The position numbers were made by a program, and so were the translations under genes. Below the pieces are notes generated by a model. That model ran no database searches. It worked only from the letters and a program-made list of their open reading frames with translations, and was not told the origin of the DNA. From the NCBI GenBank assembly GCA_017516465.1, contig JAFXCR010000053.1, positions 1 to 39,579 on the forward strand: 39,579 bases of DNA, written 5' to 3'. Below, one piece after another: positions 1-8,962 of this stretch (position 1 is its first letter; every line of letters begins with the position of its first letter). The DNA comes from Ruminococcus sp. (GTDB lineage: Bacteria > Bacillota > Clostridia > Oscillospirales > Ruminococcaceae).

Positions 1-39
1 CTATCATTCATTTTAACATAGTTTTCAAAACTTTCAACA

Positions 40-145
40 GGCACCAGCGGTACCCCCGGCAGCGTGACGCTGCACCCAGTTCACGTTTCCGTGCGTAAAC
101 GCACTCACTCTGTACAAGGCGGCAGTCTGCTATCGCATACGAAAG
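40..145. repeat. Family B intergenic repeat, copy 1
   Basis: It begins with the mini-hairpin GGCACC-AGC-GGTACC (40-54). A tail follows that is shared with copies at 17732 and 33710: a TTCACGTTTCCGTGCGTAAAC-like stretch, then TCTGTAC, then CAGTCTGCTATCGCATACG. No open reading frame is convincing here. The similarity between copies was read by eye. The hairpin is not preceded by a stop codon in this copy, unlike those after argG and iscU. Confidence 0.55.
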
Positions 146-173
146 AAAATTTAAAATCTTACGGATTCATTAT

Positions 174-250
174 GTAGGGACAGTCCTTGCGGCTGTCCGT
201 CAATCATCCTTATAAAATACAAAGGGCGACCGCAAGGCTCGCCCAGCGTG
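174..250. repeat. Family A composite hairpin repeat, copy 1
   Basis: Two palindromic modules, GGACAG..CTTGCGG.CTGTCC and GGGCGA-CCGCAAGG-CTCGCCC, are joined by a linker reading GTCAATCATCC then TATAAAATACAA. The same linker and the first module recur in inverted orientation at about 23335-23404, so this is a dispersed repeat and not chance. It is non-coding as far as can be seen. Confidence 0.6.
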
Positions 251-270
251 TAGAAAAAGTATATTGTAGG

Positions 271-446
271 GGATGATGCCCACATCGTCCCGGGCTGATG
301 TAGGCAACAGCCACTACGAATTGGCTATATATCGTTGTTCTGTGTAGGGGCGAATATCATCCGCCCGACAAAAAATTGCGGTTTGTTATGCGGGACGTCG
401 TGGACGCCCAACGGAAGTGCCCTTGGGGTGTGCCGTCCCATACAAT
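271..446. repeat. Further family A hairpin modules, one apparently with a nested insert
   Basis: Modules start with TGTAGGGG at 271 and 343. At 392-444 the module GGGACGTCGTGGACGCC...GTCCCATACA matches the compact copy at 17910-17936, but extra bases lie between its two arms. The interval has no supported gene. Confidence 0.5.
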
Positions 447-493
447 CGGCTTCATATAAATTTATGGTATAATAATTTAAATCGTTCCGTCAG

Positions 494-556
494 GGACACC
501 ACAATTCTGCATTCCGTATTCCGAATTATTTTAAAGGGACACCACAATTACGAATT
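494..556. repeat. Family C repeat (AATTACGAATT type), remnant
   Basis: GACACCACAATT occurs twice, at 495 and 538. The block 538-556 (GACACCACAATTACGAATT) is identical to 34005-34023 at the right end of the inverted-repeat element before argH. GCATTCCG and CCGAATT match the ends of the four-helix-bundle element at 36774-37265. This copy looks like a decayed end. The remaining gene-free bases (557-660) show nothing recognisable. Confidence 0.55.
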
Positions 557-663
557 AAAAAAGGCTGACAGCTAATAGATACAAAAAATTATATGATATT
601 TATCGGTTCTATTGGTTAATAATCTGAAAAATATCCTTTTTCCGGAAAAATTTAAAAAAGCTC

Positions 664-692
664 TTGACAGATCGTTTTTTTTAATATATAAT
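664..692 (+). promoter_or_regulatory. Sigma-A promoter of rpmH operon
   Basis: TTGACA at 664-669 and TATAAT at 687-692 are separated by 17 bases, a perfect consensus promoter. A leader of about 100 bases runs to rpmH. No DnaA boxes or dnaA gene are visible between here and the window start. Confidence 0.85.
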
Positions 693-797
693 GTTTTAGT
701 GTAATGCGGACAATTGCCGCATAGCTTCAATAAACTGAATACGGTCCTTCATGGAACGTATTCTTAATATACAATGCGCAGAGAGGAGGACCTGAAT

Positions 798-932
798 ATG
801 AAAAGAACATATCAGCCTAAGAAGCTCCACAGAAAGAAGGAGCACGGCTTCATGAAGAGAATGGCTACAAAGAACGGCAGAAAGGTTTTAGCTCGTAGAA
901 GATCTAAGGGCAGAGCAAGATTAACTCACTGA
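798..932 (+). CDS. rpmH: 50S ribosomal protein L34
   Basis: This is a 44-residue, very basic protein starting [18 protein letters not shown] and ending in an [10 protein letters not shown]-type tail, the standard L34 sequence and length. L34 is a small structural protein of the large ribosomal subunit. The start has an AGAGAGGAGG ribosome site. It is the first gene of the origin-proximal operon and is followed by a terminator-like hairpin before rnpA, which probably makes the L34 message more abundant than that of downstream genes. Confidence 0.97.
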   Translation: MKRTYQPKKLHRKKEHGFMKRMATKNGRKVLARRRSKGRARLTH

Positions 933-939
933 CGACGCT

Positions 940-971
940 GACCACAAAATCTTAATTTTGTGGTCTTTTTT
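940..971 (+). terminator. Intrinsic terminator/attenuator after rpmH
   Basis: Arms GACCACAAAAT and ATTTTGTGGTC enclose the loop CTTA and are followed by TTTTTT. The hairpin sits between rpmH and rnpA, so partial read-through to rnpA is expected. Confidence 0.8.
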
Positions 972-1009
972 GTTACGTTGCAGGTATGACGCTCTTTATG
1001 GTGGAGTTT

Positions 1010-1372
1010 ATGCTTTATACTGAAATTTTGAACAACAACAGGGATTTTCTCGCTCTCTACAAAAAAGGAAAATACTTCGCTTCTAAATATTCCGTTATTT
1101 ATGTGAGAACAAACGGCAGACCCTACAACAGGCTCGGTATTACAGCCGGAAAAAAAGTAGGTAATGCCGTCCACAGAAACAGAGCGAAAAGGCTTATCCG
1201 CCTCGCTTACAGAGAGTCTGAAATCAATCTTCCCGTGGGTATTGATATCGTTATTGTTGCAAGAAGCTTTATCTGCACCGTAAAATCACAGGAATTCTGC
1301 GACTATATGAAAAATAAGGCAGTTCCTGAAATCAATGGAATATTCCGCAGACTCAACACAGGAAAAAGCTGA
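1010..1372 (+). CDS. rnpA: Ribonuclease P protein component
   Basis: This is the protein subunit of RNase P, which helps the RNA subunit cut the 5' leader from pre-tRNAs. The start chosen gives 120 residues beginning MLYTEILNNNRDF, matching the family's usual start; a GGTGGAG lies just upstream. Two earlier in-frame ATGs (986, 998) would add an unconserved extension. The family RNA-binding stretch is present: GKKVGNAVHRNRAKRLIRLAYRE, with its RNR signature. The next gene, yidD, begins 2 bases after the stop, so the two are probably translated together. Confidence 0.95.
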   Translation: MLYTEILNNNRDFLALYKKGKYFASKYSVIYVRTNGRPYNRLGITAGKKVGNAVHRNRAKRLIRLAYRESEINLPVGIDIVIVARSFICTVKSQEFCDYMKNKAVPEINGIFRRLNTGKS

Positions 1373-1374
1373 TT

Positions 1375-1680
1375 ATGAAATATATTGCTCTTGCACTTAT
1401 AAAGTTTTACAGAAAATGTATTTCTCCCCTTTTTCCTGCTAAATGCAAGTACTATCCGACGTGCAGCAGTTATGCTCTCACAGCTTTTAAGAAATTCGGA
1501 TTTTTCAGGGGATTTCTTCTCTCAGGCTGGAGGATATTAAGATGCAATCCCTGGTCGGCAGGCGGAATTGACCACGTTCCGGATAAGTTCTCACTCAGGA
1601 CGAAAAAAATGTACTTTGAAGGGCTTGAAAATCCGGACTGCGGCATAGTACCACAGGAAAATGACAACAATAATGACTAA
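1375..1680 (+). CDS. yidD: Membrane protein insertion efficiency factor YidD
   Basis: This 101-residue protein shows the YidD pattern: a short amphipathic N-terminus (IALALIKFYRKCISPLFP), then the cysteine cluster CKYYPTCSSYA, then GWRILRCNPWSAGGIDHVP. YidD is a peripheral inner-membrane protein that assists insertion of membrane proteins, apparently with YidC, which is the next gene. It lies between rnpA and yidC with 2 and 12 base gaps, the usual order. The acidic, asparagine-rich C-terminus is a little longer than in many homologues. Confidence 0.94.
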   Translation: MKYIALALIKFYRKCISPLFPAKCKYYPTCSSYALTAFKKFGFFRGFLLSGWRILRCNPWSAGGIDHVPDKFSLRTKKMYFEGLENPDCGIVPQENDNNND

Positions 1681-1692
1681 GAGGGATGAATT

Positions 1693-2799
1693 TTGAACGC
1701 ACTTTATGACATTATAGGTATTCCTTTCGGATACCTCATGCGGCTTATTTATATGCTTTGCAATAATTATGCCGTTGCTATTATTCTTTTTACGGTCGTA
1801 ACGAAAATTCTTTTGTTCCCCGTAAACTACAAGACTCAGAAAAATGCTGCAAGAATGCAGCTGCTTAACCCGAAAATGAAAAAGCTTAGAAAAAGCTTTG
1901 CAAATAATCCGCAGAGACTTCAGGAAGAACAGCAGAAGCTCTACATTGAGGAAGGCATTAACCCTATGGGAAGCTGTATGCCGGCATTTATACAGATGTT
2001 CCTGCTTTTCGGTGTGCTCGACGTTATCTATAAGCCGATCACTCATATCCTGAATTACGCAAAGGATATCAGAATTGATGCCTGCAAGATAGCCGGTGCA
2101 AAAATCAAGGATCTCAGATGCGAGCTTGAAATTATGACGCATCTTCAGAAGAATCCCGATGATTATATCAGCCTCGGAGATTTCAGTACAAAAGTTTCGG
2201 AATTTACTGATAAGTATACTATTTTCGGTGCAAATCTTGGTAAAACACCCTCTTTCAGTCCCGATGTATGGAACAGGGAATCTATAATTCTTTTCCTTAT
2301 TCCTATTCTCGCCGGAGTTGCACAGATTCTTTCATCATTTTACAGCCAGATACACCAGAAAAAAGTGAATCCTGATATGCAGGGCGGCGGATGTATGACA
2401 TTCATGATGTATTTCTTCCCGCTTCTCACAGTCTGGTTTGCATATTCAGTTCCTGCCGGTATCGGCTTCTACTGGATCTGGTCGGCACTCTTCTCATTTA
2501 TTATTACCTTTGCACTCAATCAGTATTTCACTCCTGAAAGAACTGAAAAGATCAACGAAAAGGAAAAGGAAAAAGCAAGAATTTATGCAGAAAAGCATCC
2601 TGAGAAAAAGACTTTCATGCAGAGAATGATGGAACAGCAGGAGCTTATGAATCAGCAGCAGAACAGTGCTAAAAAGAACAACGGTGATAAGATTTCACGC
2701 TCTGAGATGAACAAGTACAACAGGGATAAAATCAACGAAGCACGCAGACGTATGGCAGAAAAATACGGCGATATCTACGATGAAAACGATAAAGATTAA
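1693..2799 (+). CDS. yidC: Membrane protein insertase YidC/Oxa1 family
   Basis: This 368-residue protein is the YidC/Oxa1/Alb3 insertase, which places membrane proteins in the cytoplasmic membrane alone or with SecYEG. The start is a TTG with a GAGGGATG ribosome site. Hydrophobic segments lie near residues 8-45, 97-120, 196-218 and 235-280. A lysine (K38, in VVTKILLFPV) occupies the place where the hydrophilic groove usually has an arginine. A long charged C-terminal tail rich in K, E, Q and N follows, as is common in Gram-positive YidC for ribosome contact. About 70 residues between the first two and the later segments form an unusually long insertion. Confidence 0.93.
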   Translation: MNALYDIIGIPFGYLMRLIYMLCNNYAVAIILFTVVTKILLFPVNYKTQKNAARMQLLNPKMKKLRKSFANNPQRLQEEQQKLYIEEGINPMGSCMPAFIQMFLLFGVLDVIYKPITHILNYAKDIRIDACKIAGAKIKDLRCELEIMTHLQKNPDDYISLGDFSTKVSEFTDKYTIFGANLGKTPSFSPDVWNRESIILFLIPILAGVAQILSSFYSQIHQKKVNPDMQGGGCMTFMMYFFPLLTVWFAYSVPAGIGFYWIWSALFSFIITFALNQYFTPERTEKINEKEKEKARIYAEKHPEKKTFMQRMMEQQELMNQQQNSAKKNNGDKISRSEMNKYNRDKINEARRRMAEKYGDIYDENDKD

Positions 2800-2817
2800 T
2801 TTTTAAGGAGAATTAAT

Positions 2818-3930
2818 ATGACTGAAGTATTTAAGGCAGCCTCAGTCGATGAGGCTAAAGCTAAGGCCGCAAAAAAATTTGGTAAGGATATCAAGAATAT
2901 TAAGTTTGAAATTATTGAAGAAGGTTCAAAGGGCTTTTTGGGCTTTGGAAAAAAAGAAGCTGTTGTAAAGGCTACTTATGAGGCTCCGGCAGCTGCTACT
3001 GCTGCTCCGAAGACTCCCGCTAAGAAGATTGAACCGGTTGATGAAAAAAAGGCAGCTCCTGCACCTTCACCTGAAGTTAAAAAGGAAGCTCCTGTTGTAG
3101 TGGAAGCTCCCGTTGTGACAGAAACTCCGGCTGCTCCCGTTGAGGAAATCAAGGCTGAGACTTCCGCAGTTCCGGAAGAAAAAACAGATGAAGATCCAGC
3201 AATCATTGAATCTCCGGCTGCTGCTGATGAGGATGATTTCTTTTCACTCGACAGCTTTACTCTTATCGAGGATGAAGCTCTTGTAAATCCAAAGGTAAAG
3301 CTCGCAAGAGATTACATTGTAAGCGTTCTCGGAGCTATGGATACAGATGTAAGCTTCAAGATCTACCAGAATGAAACAGGTGCTGTTATTGATATCAACA
3401 GCAGCAACAATGGTACTGTTATCGGCAGAAGAGGAGAGACTCTTGACGCTCTCCAGTATCTCTGCTCTATCATCGCAAACAAGGGAGACAAGGATTATTA
3501 CAGAATCACAATTGATTGTCTCGGCTACCGCAGCAAGAGAAAGGATACTCTTGAACAGCTTGCCGCTAAGGTTGCAAAATCCGTTCTAAGAACAGGACGT
3601 TCACAGCCGCTTGAGCCGATGAATCCCTACGAAAGACGTGTGATCCACTCATCTATCTCAAAGATAGAAGGCGTATCTTCAAAGTCCGTGGGCGAGGAGC
3701 CTTACAGAAGAATCGTTGTTTCATCCAATAATCCGAGAAACAACAGAAGACGTGACAATCGTCGTGACGGAAACAGAAATGACCGCAGAAACGACAGAAG
3801 AAACAAAGACAGAGAAGTAACAATGGAGAGAAAGTCTGTAAATCTCGCTACAAGCTTTGAAAAGGACTACAAAAGACCAAAGCCTGAGGACAGCATCGAG
3901 GGCGGTCTTTACGGAAAGATTGAATTTTAA
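2818..3930 (+). CDS. jag: RNA-binding protein Jag/KhpB
   Basis: This 370-residue protein has the Jag_N domain (1-55, with GSKGFLGFGKK), a long Ala/Pro/Glu linker (56-135), a KH domain with the GxxG loop GRRG at 203-206, and an R3H domain with the R-x3-H core ERRVIH at 272-277. An Arg/Asn-rich basic tail (300-335) follows. In other Firmicutes KhpB binds RNA, pairs with KhpA and influences cell elongation and division. The linker and tail make it longer than many homologues. The ribosome site is TAAGGAG, 18 bases after yidC. Confidence 0.93.
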   Translation: MTEVFKAASVDEAKAKAAKKFGKDIKNIKFEIIEEGSKGFLGFGKKEAVVKATYEAPAAATAAPKTPAKKIEPVDEKKAAPAPSPEVKKEAPVVVEAPVVTETPAAPVEEIKAETSAVPEEKTDEDPAIIESPAAADEDDFFSLDSFTLIEDEALVNPKVKLARDYIVSVLGAMDTDVSFKIYQNETGAVIDINSSNNGTVIGRRGETLDALQYLCSIIANKGDKDYYRITIDCLGYRSKRKDTLEQLAAKVAKSVLRTGRSQPLEPMNPYERRVIHSSISKIEGVSSKSVGEEPYRRIVVSSNNPRNNRRRDNRRDGNRNDRRNDRRNKDREVTMERKSVNLATSFEKDYKRPKPEDSIEGGLYGKIEF

Positions 3931-3946
3931 TTTATATTAATTATAC

Positions 3947-3985
3947 GGCAGCACTGCACAGATTCTGTGCTATGCTGCCTTTTTA
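3947..3985 (+). terminator. Terminator after jag
   Basis: GGCAGCA..CTGCACAG pairs with CTGTGC..TGCTGCC around the loop ATT and is followed by TTTTT. It separates the yidC-jag block from mnmE; the mnmE ribosome site begins directly after the T-run. Confidence 0.75.
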
Positions 3986-3998
3986 GGAAGTGATTATT

Positions 3999-5360
3999 TT
4001 GTCAACTATCGCTGCAATTTCTACTCCCGATTCTGCGGGAGGAATCGCTGTTATCCGTATTTCCGGTGAGGACGCAGTTACCGTTGCTGAAAGAGTTTTC
4101 AAACCGTACAGCGGAAAAAAAGTCTCTGAAATGGAGGGATATACCTGTGCCTACGGTATTGCTCATGATTCCGGCGAGAGGATAGACGACTGTATTCTCA
4201 CAATTTTCCGTGCTCCTCACAGCTACACCGGCGAGAATACGGCGGAGCTTTCCTGTCATGGCGGAATCTTCGTTACAAGGAAAATTCTCAGGACTATTCT
4301 TAAAAACGGTGCTGAGCCTGCACAGGCAGGGGAATTCACAAAGCGTGCTTTTCTTAACGGCAAGCTTGATCTGACGCAGGCAGAAGCGGTTATGGAAATA
4401 ATATCTGCAAAGGGCGAAAGAGAACTGAAAATGGCAGAAAATCTTCGTGAAGGAGCAGCTTTTCAGCGTGCGAAAAAATGCTCTGATATCCTTGTTAGGA
4501 TCCTTGGAGATCTTGCTGCATGGGCTGATTATCCGGAGGAGGACATTCCAGCCGTTGAGCCGGAAAATCTCGTAAATGATCTCACAGAAGTAAGGAATCA
4601 GCTTTTATCGCTCATTGAAAATTACGACTGCGGAAGGATTCTTCGTGAGGGAATTTCAACTGCAATTGTTGGCAGACCAAATGTTGGAAAATCTACTCTT
4701 TTCAATTGTCTTAGTGGATGCGAGAGAAGTATCGTTACTGATATTGCCGGAACAACCCGTGACGTTATTGAGGAAACGGTCAGTCTTGGGGATATTGTTC
4801 TGAGGCTGTCTGATACGGCTGGTATCCACCAGACGGATGACGTTATTGAGGGAATGGGGATAGAAATTGCTGAAAAAACTGCACAGTCTGCAGAGCTCGT
4901 TATCGCAGTATTTGACGGCAGCTGTCCTTTGAACGAGGACGATTTTTCTCTTATTGAAAAGATAAAAGACATGAAATGTGTAGCCGTTATCAATAAAAGT
5001 GATGAAGAATCTTTGATTGAGGAAGCAGTACTAAAAAACACTTTTATACATTTAGTATATTTATCTGCCAAAGAAAATTCTGGAATTAAATGGCTTCGTG
5101 AAGAAATAGAGAACATATTTTCGATAAATGATTGTGCTGTAAATTCAGTATGTGCTGCTAATGAACGTCAGAAACGATGTATTGAATCGGCTCTTGCGTG
5201 CGTTGATAATTCTATTGAAGCAATAAATTCCGGAGAATTACTCGACGCTGTTAATATTATTATTGATGAAGCAGAACAGCATCTTCTTGAGCTGACCGGC
5301 GAAAGAATAACTAATGCTGTTGTAGATAATGTTTTTTCAAGATTCTGTGTCGGCAAATAA
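3999..5360 (+). CDS. mnmE: tRNA modification GTPase MnmE
   Basis: This 453-residue GTPase works with MnmG to install the cmnm5 group on U34 of certain tRNAs. The TTG start at 3999 lies 8 bases after AGGAAG and gives MSTIAAISTPDSAGGIAVIRISG, matching the family N-terminus. A GTG at 3990 overlaps the ribosome site and is less likely. The N-terminal folate-binding domain, a helical domain, and the inserted G domain (P-loop GRPNVGKS near 225-232, then DIAGTTRD and DTAG) are all visible. The protein ends in FCVGK, the conserved catalytic C-terminal motif. A parS site begins directly after the stop codon. Confidence 0.95.
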   Translation: MSTIAAISTPDSAGGIAVIRISGEDAVTVAERVFKPYSGKKVSEMEGYTCAYGIAHDSGERIDDCILTIFRAPHSYTGENTAELSCHGGIFVTRKILRTILKNGAEPAQAGEFTKRAFLNGKLDLTQAEAVMEIISAKGERELKMAENLREGAAFQRAKKCSDILVRILGDLAAWADYPEEDIPAVEPENLVNDLTEVRNQLLSLIENYDCGRILREGISTAIVGRPNVGKSTLFNCLSGCERSIVTDIAGTTRDVIEETVSLGDIVLRLSDTAGIHQTDDVIEGMGIEIAEKTAQSAELVIAVFDGSCPLNEDDFSLIEKIKDMKCVAVINKSDEESLIEEAVLKNTFIHLVYLSAKENSGIKWLREEIENIFSINDCAVNSVCAANERQKRCIESALACVDNSIEAINSGELLDAVNIIIDEAEQHLLELTGERITNAVVDNVFSRFCVGK

Positions 5361-5376
5361 TGTTTCACATGAAACA
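5361..5376. promoter_or_regulatory. parS site 1 (ParB-binding centromere)
   Basis: TGTTTCACATGAAACA is palindromic except for the central CA and differs by one base from the classic parS of Bacillus (CACGTG centre). It starts immediately after the mnmE stop codon. Four copies of this exact 16-mer, in either orientation, occur in 3.6 kb around noc and parAB. Confidence 0.9.
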
Positions 5377-5394
5377 ATGAAATGAGGGATATCT

Positions 5395-7284
5395 TTGAAT
5401 TACAAAATGGGAGATTTTGATGTTGTGATTATAGGTGCAGGTCATGCCGGAGTTGAAGCAGCACTTGCATCGGCACGTCTCGGATGCAGAACAGTAATGT
5501 TTACAATCTCACTTGATCAGATTGCCAATATGCCCTGTAATCCGTCGATTGGCGGTACTGCGAAAGGTCATCTTGTCCGCGAAATTGACGCTCTCGGTGG
5601 TGAAATGGGTAAAGCAGCGGATAAATGTTTCATCCAGAGTCGAATGTTGAACAAGGGAAAAGGTCCTGCTGTTCATAGTCTGAGAGTACAGGCTGATAGA
5701 ATGAAGTATCACGAATACATGAAAAATGTCTGCGAAAAACAGAAAAATCTGTTTATCAAACAGGCTGAAGTCGCAGAAATAATTGTAGAAAATGGGAAAA
5801 TCACCGGCGTCAGAACGTCTCTTGGAGCTGAATATTCAGTCAAAGCAGTGATTATCGCAACCGGAACTTATCTTAAGGGTAAGATACATATAGGTGAAGT
5901 TTCTATCGAAAGTGGTCCAGATTCATCACTTCCCAGTACTTATTTGTCAGAAAGTCTCATCAAAAATGGAATCGAATTAAGACGATTCAAGACAGGAACT
6001 CCATGTCGTGTAAACAAGAGAAGTATCAATTTCGATATTATGGAAAGACAAGACGGTGATGAAAATATAGTTCCATTCTCGTTTGAAACACCAGTTGAGG
6101 GACTTGAAAATATAGCAAGCTGTTATGTCACTTATACTAATAGTAATACACATGAAATTATACTTTCTAACCTTGACAGATCGCCTTTATACTCAGGTAA
6201 GATAGAGGGAGTGGGACCTCGATACTGTCCTTCTATTGAGGACAAAATTGTTAGATTTTCGGACAAGCCAAGACATCAATTGTTCGTAGAACCAATGGGA
6301 CTTTCAACAGAAGAGTACTATTTACAGGGAATGTCCTCATCACTGCCGGAGGATGTACAGCTTGCATTCCTCAGGACAATAGAGGGACTGGAGGATGTTG
6401 AGATTATGCGTCCGGCTTACGCAATTGAGTATGACTGTTGTGATCCTATTCAGCTTAAACAAACGCTTGAATTCAAGAAGATAAGCGGATTATACGGTGC
6501 AGGTCAGTTTAATGGAAGCTCAGGATACGAGGAGGCGGCAGCTCAGGGACTTGTCGCAGGAATCAACGCGGCTTTGAAAATCCGTGGAAAAGAGCCAATG
6601 ATTCTTGACAGAGCGAGTTCCTACACAGGAACGCTTATTGATGATCTTGTCACAAAGGGATGTTCAGATCCATATAGAATGATGACTTCAAGAAGTGAAT
6701 ATCGTTTGATTCTTCGTCAGGATAATGCAGATCAAAGGCTTACACCAATTGGTTATAAATTAGGATTAATTTCTGAGAAAAGATATCAGAAATTACTTAA
6801 AAAAATAGAACTTACAAAGCAGGAAATTAAACGTGTTTCAAGCCTGAATATAGCTCCTTCAGAGAAGCTTAATTCGTTTCTTATTGAAAATCATACAGCA
6901 CCCATTAACTCGGGAATCAAACTTGCAGATCTCATTCGCAGACCTCAGCTTGGTTACGATATTCTTTCACCTTTTGATCCGCTGAGACCTGAACTTTCAT
7001 CGGATGTCCGTGAACAAGTAGAGCTTCAGATAAAATATGAAGGTTATATTTCAAAACAGCTTGCACAGATTGAATCGATCAGAAAACTTGAATCGAATAA
7101 CCTTCCGATTGGAACCGATTATAATAATGTTTATGGACTAAGATTAGAGGCTGCTGAGAAGCTAAATAAGGTTCAGCCTGCGTCAATTGGACAGGCATCG
7201 AGAATTTCTGGTGTTTCTCCGGCGGATATTTCACTTCTTACAGTGTGGCTGGAGCATCGAAAGGGGAATGAAAATGTTACCTGA
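5395..7284 (+). CDS. mnmG: tRNA uridine-5-carboxymethylaminomethyl modification enzyme MnmG
   Basis: This 629-residue FAD enzyme is the partner of MnmE in tRNA wobble-uridine modification. The TTG start is chosen because GAGGG lies 6 bases upstream; an ATG four codons later is possible. Visible are the Rossmann motif [10 protein letters not shown] near the N-terminus, the family signatures [15 protein letters not shown] and [16 protein letters not shown], and the C-terminal MnmE-interacting domain. The last codons overlap the start of rsmG, so the two genes are translationally coupled. Confidence 0.96.
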   Translation: MNYKMGDFDVVIIGAGHAGVEAALASARLGCRTVMFTISLDQIANMPCNPSIGGTAKGHLVREIDALGGEMGKAADKCFIQSRMLNKGKGPAVHSLRVQADRMKYHEYMKNVCEKQKNLFIKQAEVAEIIVENGKITGVRTSLGAEYSVKAVIIATGTYLKGKIHIGEVSIESGPDSSLPSTYLSESLIKNGIELRRFKTGTPCRVNKRSINFDIMERQDGDENIVPFSFETPVEGLENIASCYVTYTNSNTHEIILSNLDRSPLYSGKIEGVGPRYCPSIEDKIVRFSDKPRHQLFVEPMGLSTEEYYLQGMSSSLPEDVQLAFLRTIEGLEDVEIMRPAYAIEYDCCDPIQLKQTLEFKKISGLYGAGQFNGSSGYEEAAAQGLVAGINAALKIRGKEPMILDRASSYTGTLIDDLVTKGCSDPYRMMTSRSEYRLILRQDNADQRLTPIGYKLGLISEKRYQKLLKKIELTKQEIKRVSSLNIAPSEKLNSFLIENHTAPINSGIKLADLIRRPQLGYDILSPFDPLRPELSSDVREQVELQIKYEGYISKQLAQIESIRKLESNNLPIGTDYNNVYGLRLEAAEKLNKVQPASIGQASRISGVSPADISLLTVWLEHRKGNENVT

Positions 7285-7978
7285 TTATGTTTTTTGTCGC
7301 AATGAATTTTCTAAATATGATCTTGAACTGAACGAAATTGCTTATAATAAGCTGAATATTTACTGTGATTTCCTGATTGAATACAACAATTATATCAATC
7401 TCACTGCTATTACTGATCCAGTTGAAATACTTTATAAACATTTTATTGACAGTATACTCATGTGTAAATATGCTGACTTATCTGGAAAAGAATCTATGAT
7501 TGATGTTGGAACAGGTGCCGGATTCCCCTCAGTTCCACTAAAAATTTTTCTTTCGGAGCTTAAAATAACACTTCTTGATAGTCTGAATAAGCGTATTGAA
7601 TTCCTGAAGAAGCTTTGTGATAAGCTTGAAATTGACGCACATTTTATTCACGGTAGAGCTGAAGACATCGCAAAAATGCCTGAATACAGAGAAAAATTTG
7701 ATATTTCATGTGCCCGTGCGGTTGCAAATCTATCCACACTCAGCGAGCTTTGTATACCTTTTGTAAAAGTTGGTGGAAGATTTATTTCTATGAAGGGGCC
7801 GAGCGAAGATATATCTCTTGCTCAAAATGCGATAAACATTCTTGGTGGAATTGTTTCACATGAAACAAAATATAATCTCGAAAATGAGGAAAGACGTATC
7901 ATAGAAATAAAAAAAATATCGCAGACTGCGACAAAATATCCCCGAAACAGCAGTCAGATTAAGAAAAAATCACTCTGA
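7274..7978 (+). CDS. rsmG: 16S rRNA (guanine-527-N7)-methyltransferase RsmG
   Basis: This 234-residue SAM-dependent methyltransferase modifies 16S rRNA at G527. The start ATG at 7274 lies 7 bases after AAGGGG and overlaps the end of mnmG by 11 bases; ATG 7268 is too close to that site. The SAM-binding motif [15 protein letters not shown] and the family segment [15 protein letters not shown] are present. The codons for VSHET near the 3' end contain a full parS site, so this stretch is under double constraint. Confidence 0.95.
   Translation: MLPDYVFCRNEFSKYDLELNEIAYNKLNIYCDFLIEYNNYINLTAITDPVEILYKHFIDSILMCKYADLSGKESMIDVGTGAGFPSVPLKIFLSELKITLLDSLNKRIEFLKKLCDKLEIDAHFIHGRAEDIAKMPEYREKFDISCARAVANLSTLSELCIPFVKVGGRFISMKGPSEDISLAQNAINILGGIVSHETKYNLENEERRIIEIKKISQTATKYPRNSSQIKKKSL
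7852..7867. promoter_or_regulatory. parS site 2, inside rsmG
   Basis: TGTTTCACATGAAACA lies within the coding sequence of rsmG. It is identical to the sites at 5361 and 8938. Confidence 0.88.
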
Positions 7979-8001
7979 TTATACAATAAATTAACGATCT
8001 G

Positions 8002-8034
8002 ATCGACAGTTTGCAGTAAACTGTCGATTTTTTT
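8002..8034 (+). terminator. Terminator after rsmG
   Basis: The perfect arms ATCGACAGTTT and AAACTGTCGAT enclose the loop GCAGT, and a run of seven T follows. It ends the mnmE-mnmG-rsmG unit. Confidence 0.88.
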
Positions 8035-8109
8035 GTGTGGTAATTATTTCCGGAACGTGATAAAATTTATATACAGGGATTTCCCAAGTACAGTTTCGAG
8101 GTATTAAAA

Positions 8110-8931
8110 ATGGCAGGATTTTTAAATTTTACAAAAGAAAAATTGATAAACAAAGTAATTGAAATTGAAACAAAGTTAATTTTACCTAATCCAAATCAAC
8201 CAAGAAGATCTTTTCCCACGAATGAAATTACAGCTCTTGCAGATTCTATATCGCAGAACGGAATTCTTCAACCTCTTTCAGTACGAAGAATTAATGATAA
8301 ATACGAGCTTATAGCAGGGGAGAGAAGGCTTCGTGCAGCTAAATTATGCGGATTTAGAACTGTTCCGTGTATTGTACATGATATGAGTGACAGAAATTCT
8401 GCAATTTTAGCACTTGTCGAAAATATCCAGCGGCAGGATCTTTCTTTTTTTGAGGAAGCTATTGCAATAGAAAAACTAATTACATATTACGGCATGACTC
8501 AGGAGGATGCTGCTGCTAAGCTTGGAAAAGCTCAGAGTACAGTCGCAAATAAACTTCGTTTATTGAGAATTACACCGGAAGAACGTGATCTTATAATTAA
8601 GTTCAATCTTACAGAACGTCATGCACGGGCATTATTGAAGCTTGCGAGTCCGGAGGAACGACTGATTGTACTTGATAAAATAATTAAACATAATTTAAAC
8701 GTTGAGAAATCGGAGCATTTGATTGATGATTTTATTGGACTTCAAAAGGATAAAGCAAGTTATAAAAAGCGATCAAAGGTATTTCAGAATGTAAAAATGT
8801 TTGTAAATACTATTAATAAAGCGGTAGAAACAATGCAGGCAGCTGGAATTTCTGCCGATTCGAGGAAAATTCAGAATGAGGACTACATTGAGTACCGTGT
8901 TAGGATTCCGATTCAGAAAAAAACACAGTGA
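8110..8931 (+). CDS. noc: Nucleoid occlusion protein Noc (ParB family)
   Basis: This 273-residue ParB-type protein has the CTP-binding boxes (ELIAGERRLRAAK, and LVENIQRQDL), an HTH domain (GKAQSTVANKLRLL...TERHARALL) and a C-terminal domain ending EYRVRIPIQ that resembles Noc and not the adjacent ParB. The N-terminus, MAGFLNFTKEKLINKV, could form a short amphipathic membrane-targeting helix as in Noc. Noc blocks division-septum assembly over the nucleoid. The recognition positions that differ between ParB and Noc look Noc-like here (Q in AQS, K in ANK, R in ERHAR), suggesting it binds NBS sites and not parS; this is inference. Ribosome site: GAGGT. Confidence 0.88.
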   Translation: MAGFLNFTKEKLINKVIEIETKLILPNPNQPRRSFPTNEITALADSISQNGILQPLSVRRINDKYELIAGERRLRAAKLCGFRTVPCIVHDMSDRNSAILALVENIQRQDLSFFEEAIAIEKLITYYGMTQEDAAAKLGKAQSTVANKLRLLRITPEERDLIIKFNLTERHARALLKLASPEERLIVLDKIIKHNLNVEKSEHLIDDFIGLQKDKASYKKRSKVFQNVKMFVNTINKAVETMQAAGISADSRKIQNEDYIEYRVRIPIQKKTQ

Positions 8932-8937
8932 GACTAT

Positions 8938-8953
8938 TGTTTCACATGAAACA
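8938..8953. promoter_or_regulatory. parS site 3, left arm of a parS-parS hairpin
   Basis: TGTTTCACATGAAACA begins 6 bases after the noc stop codon. With the inverted copy at 8963 it forms a perfect 16-bp inverted repeat with a 9-base loop. Confidence 0.9.
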
Positions 8954-8962
8954 TTTTTTTAT

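Noticed and set aside
174-446. CRISPR array from repeated short palindromes
   Set aside because: Spacing and repeat sequence are irregular, there are no uniform spacers and no cas genes.
986-1009. Longer N-terminus for RnpA from ATG 986
   Set aside because: The extra residues do not fit the family, and the start at 1010 gives the conserved N-terminus with a ribosome site.
2976-3206. Minus-strand Ser/Ala/Gly-rich open frame inside jag
   Set aside because: It is the mirror of the Ala/Pro/Glu-rich linker of jag and has no ribosome site or family match.
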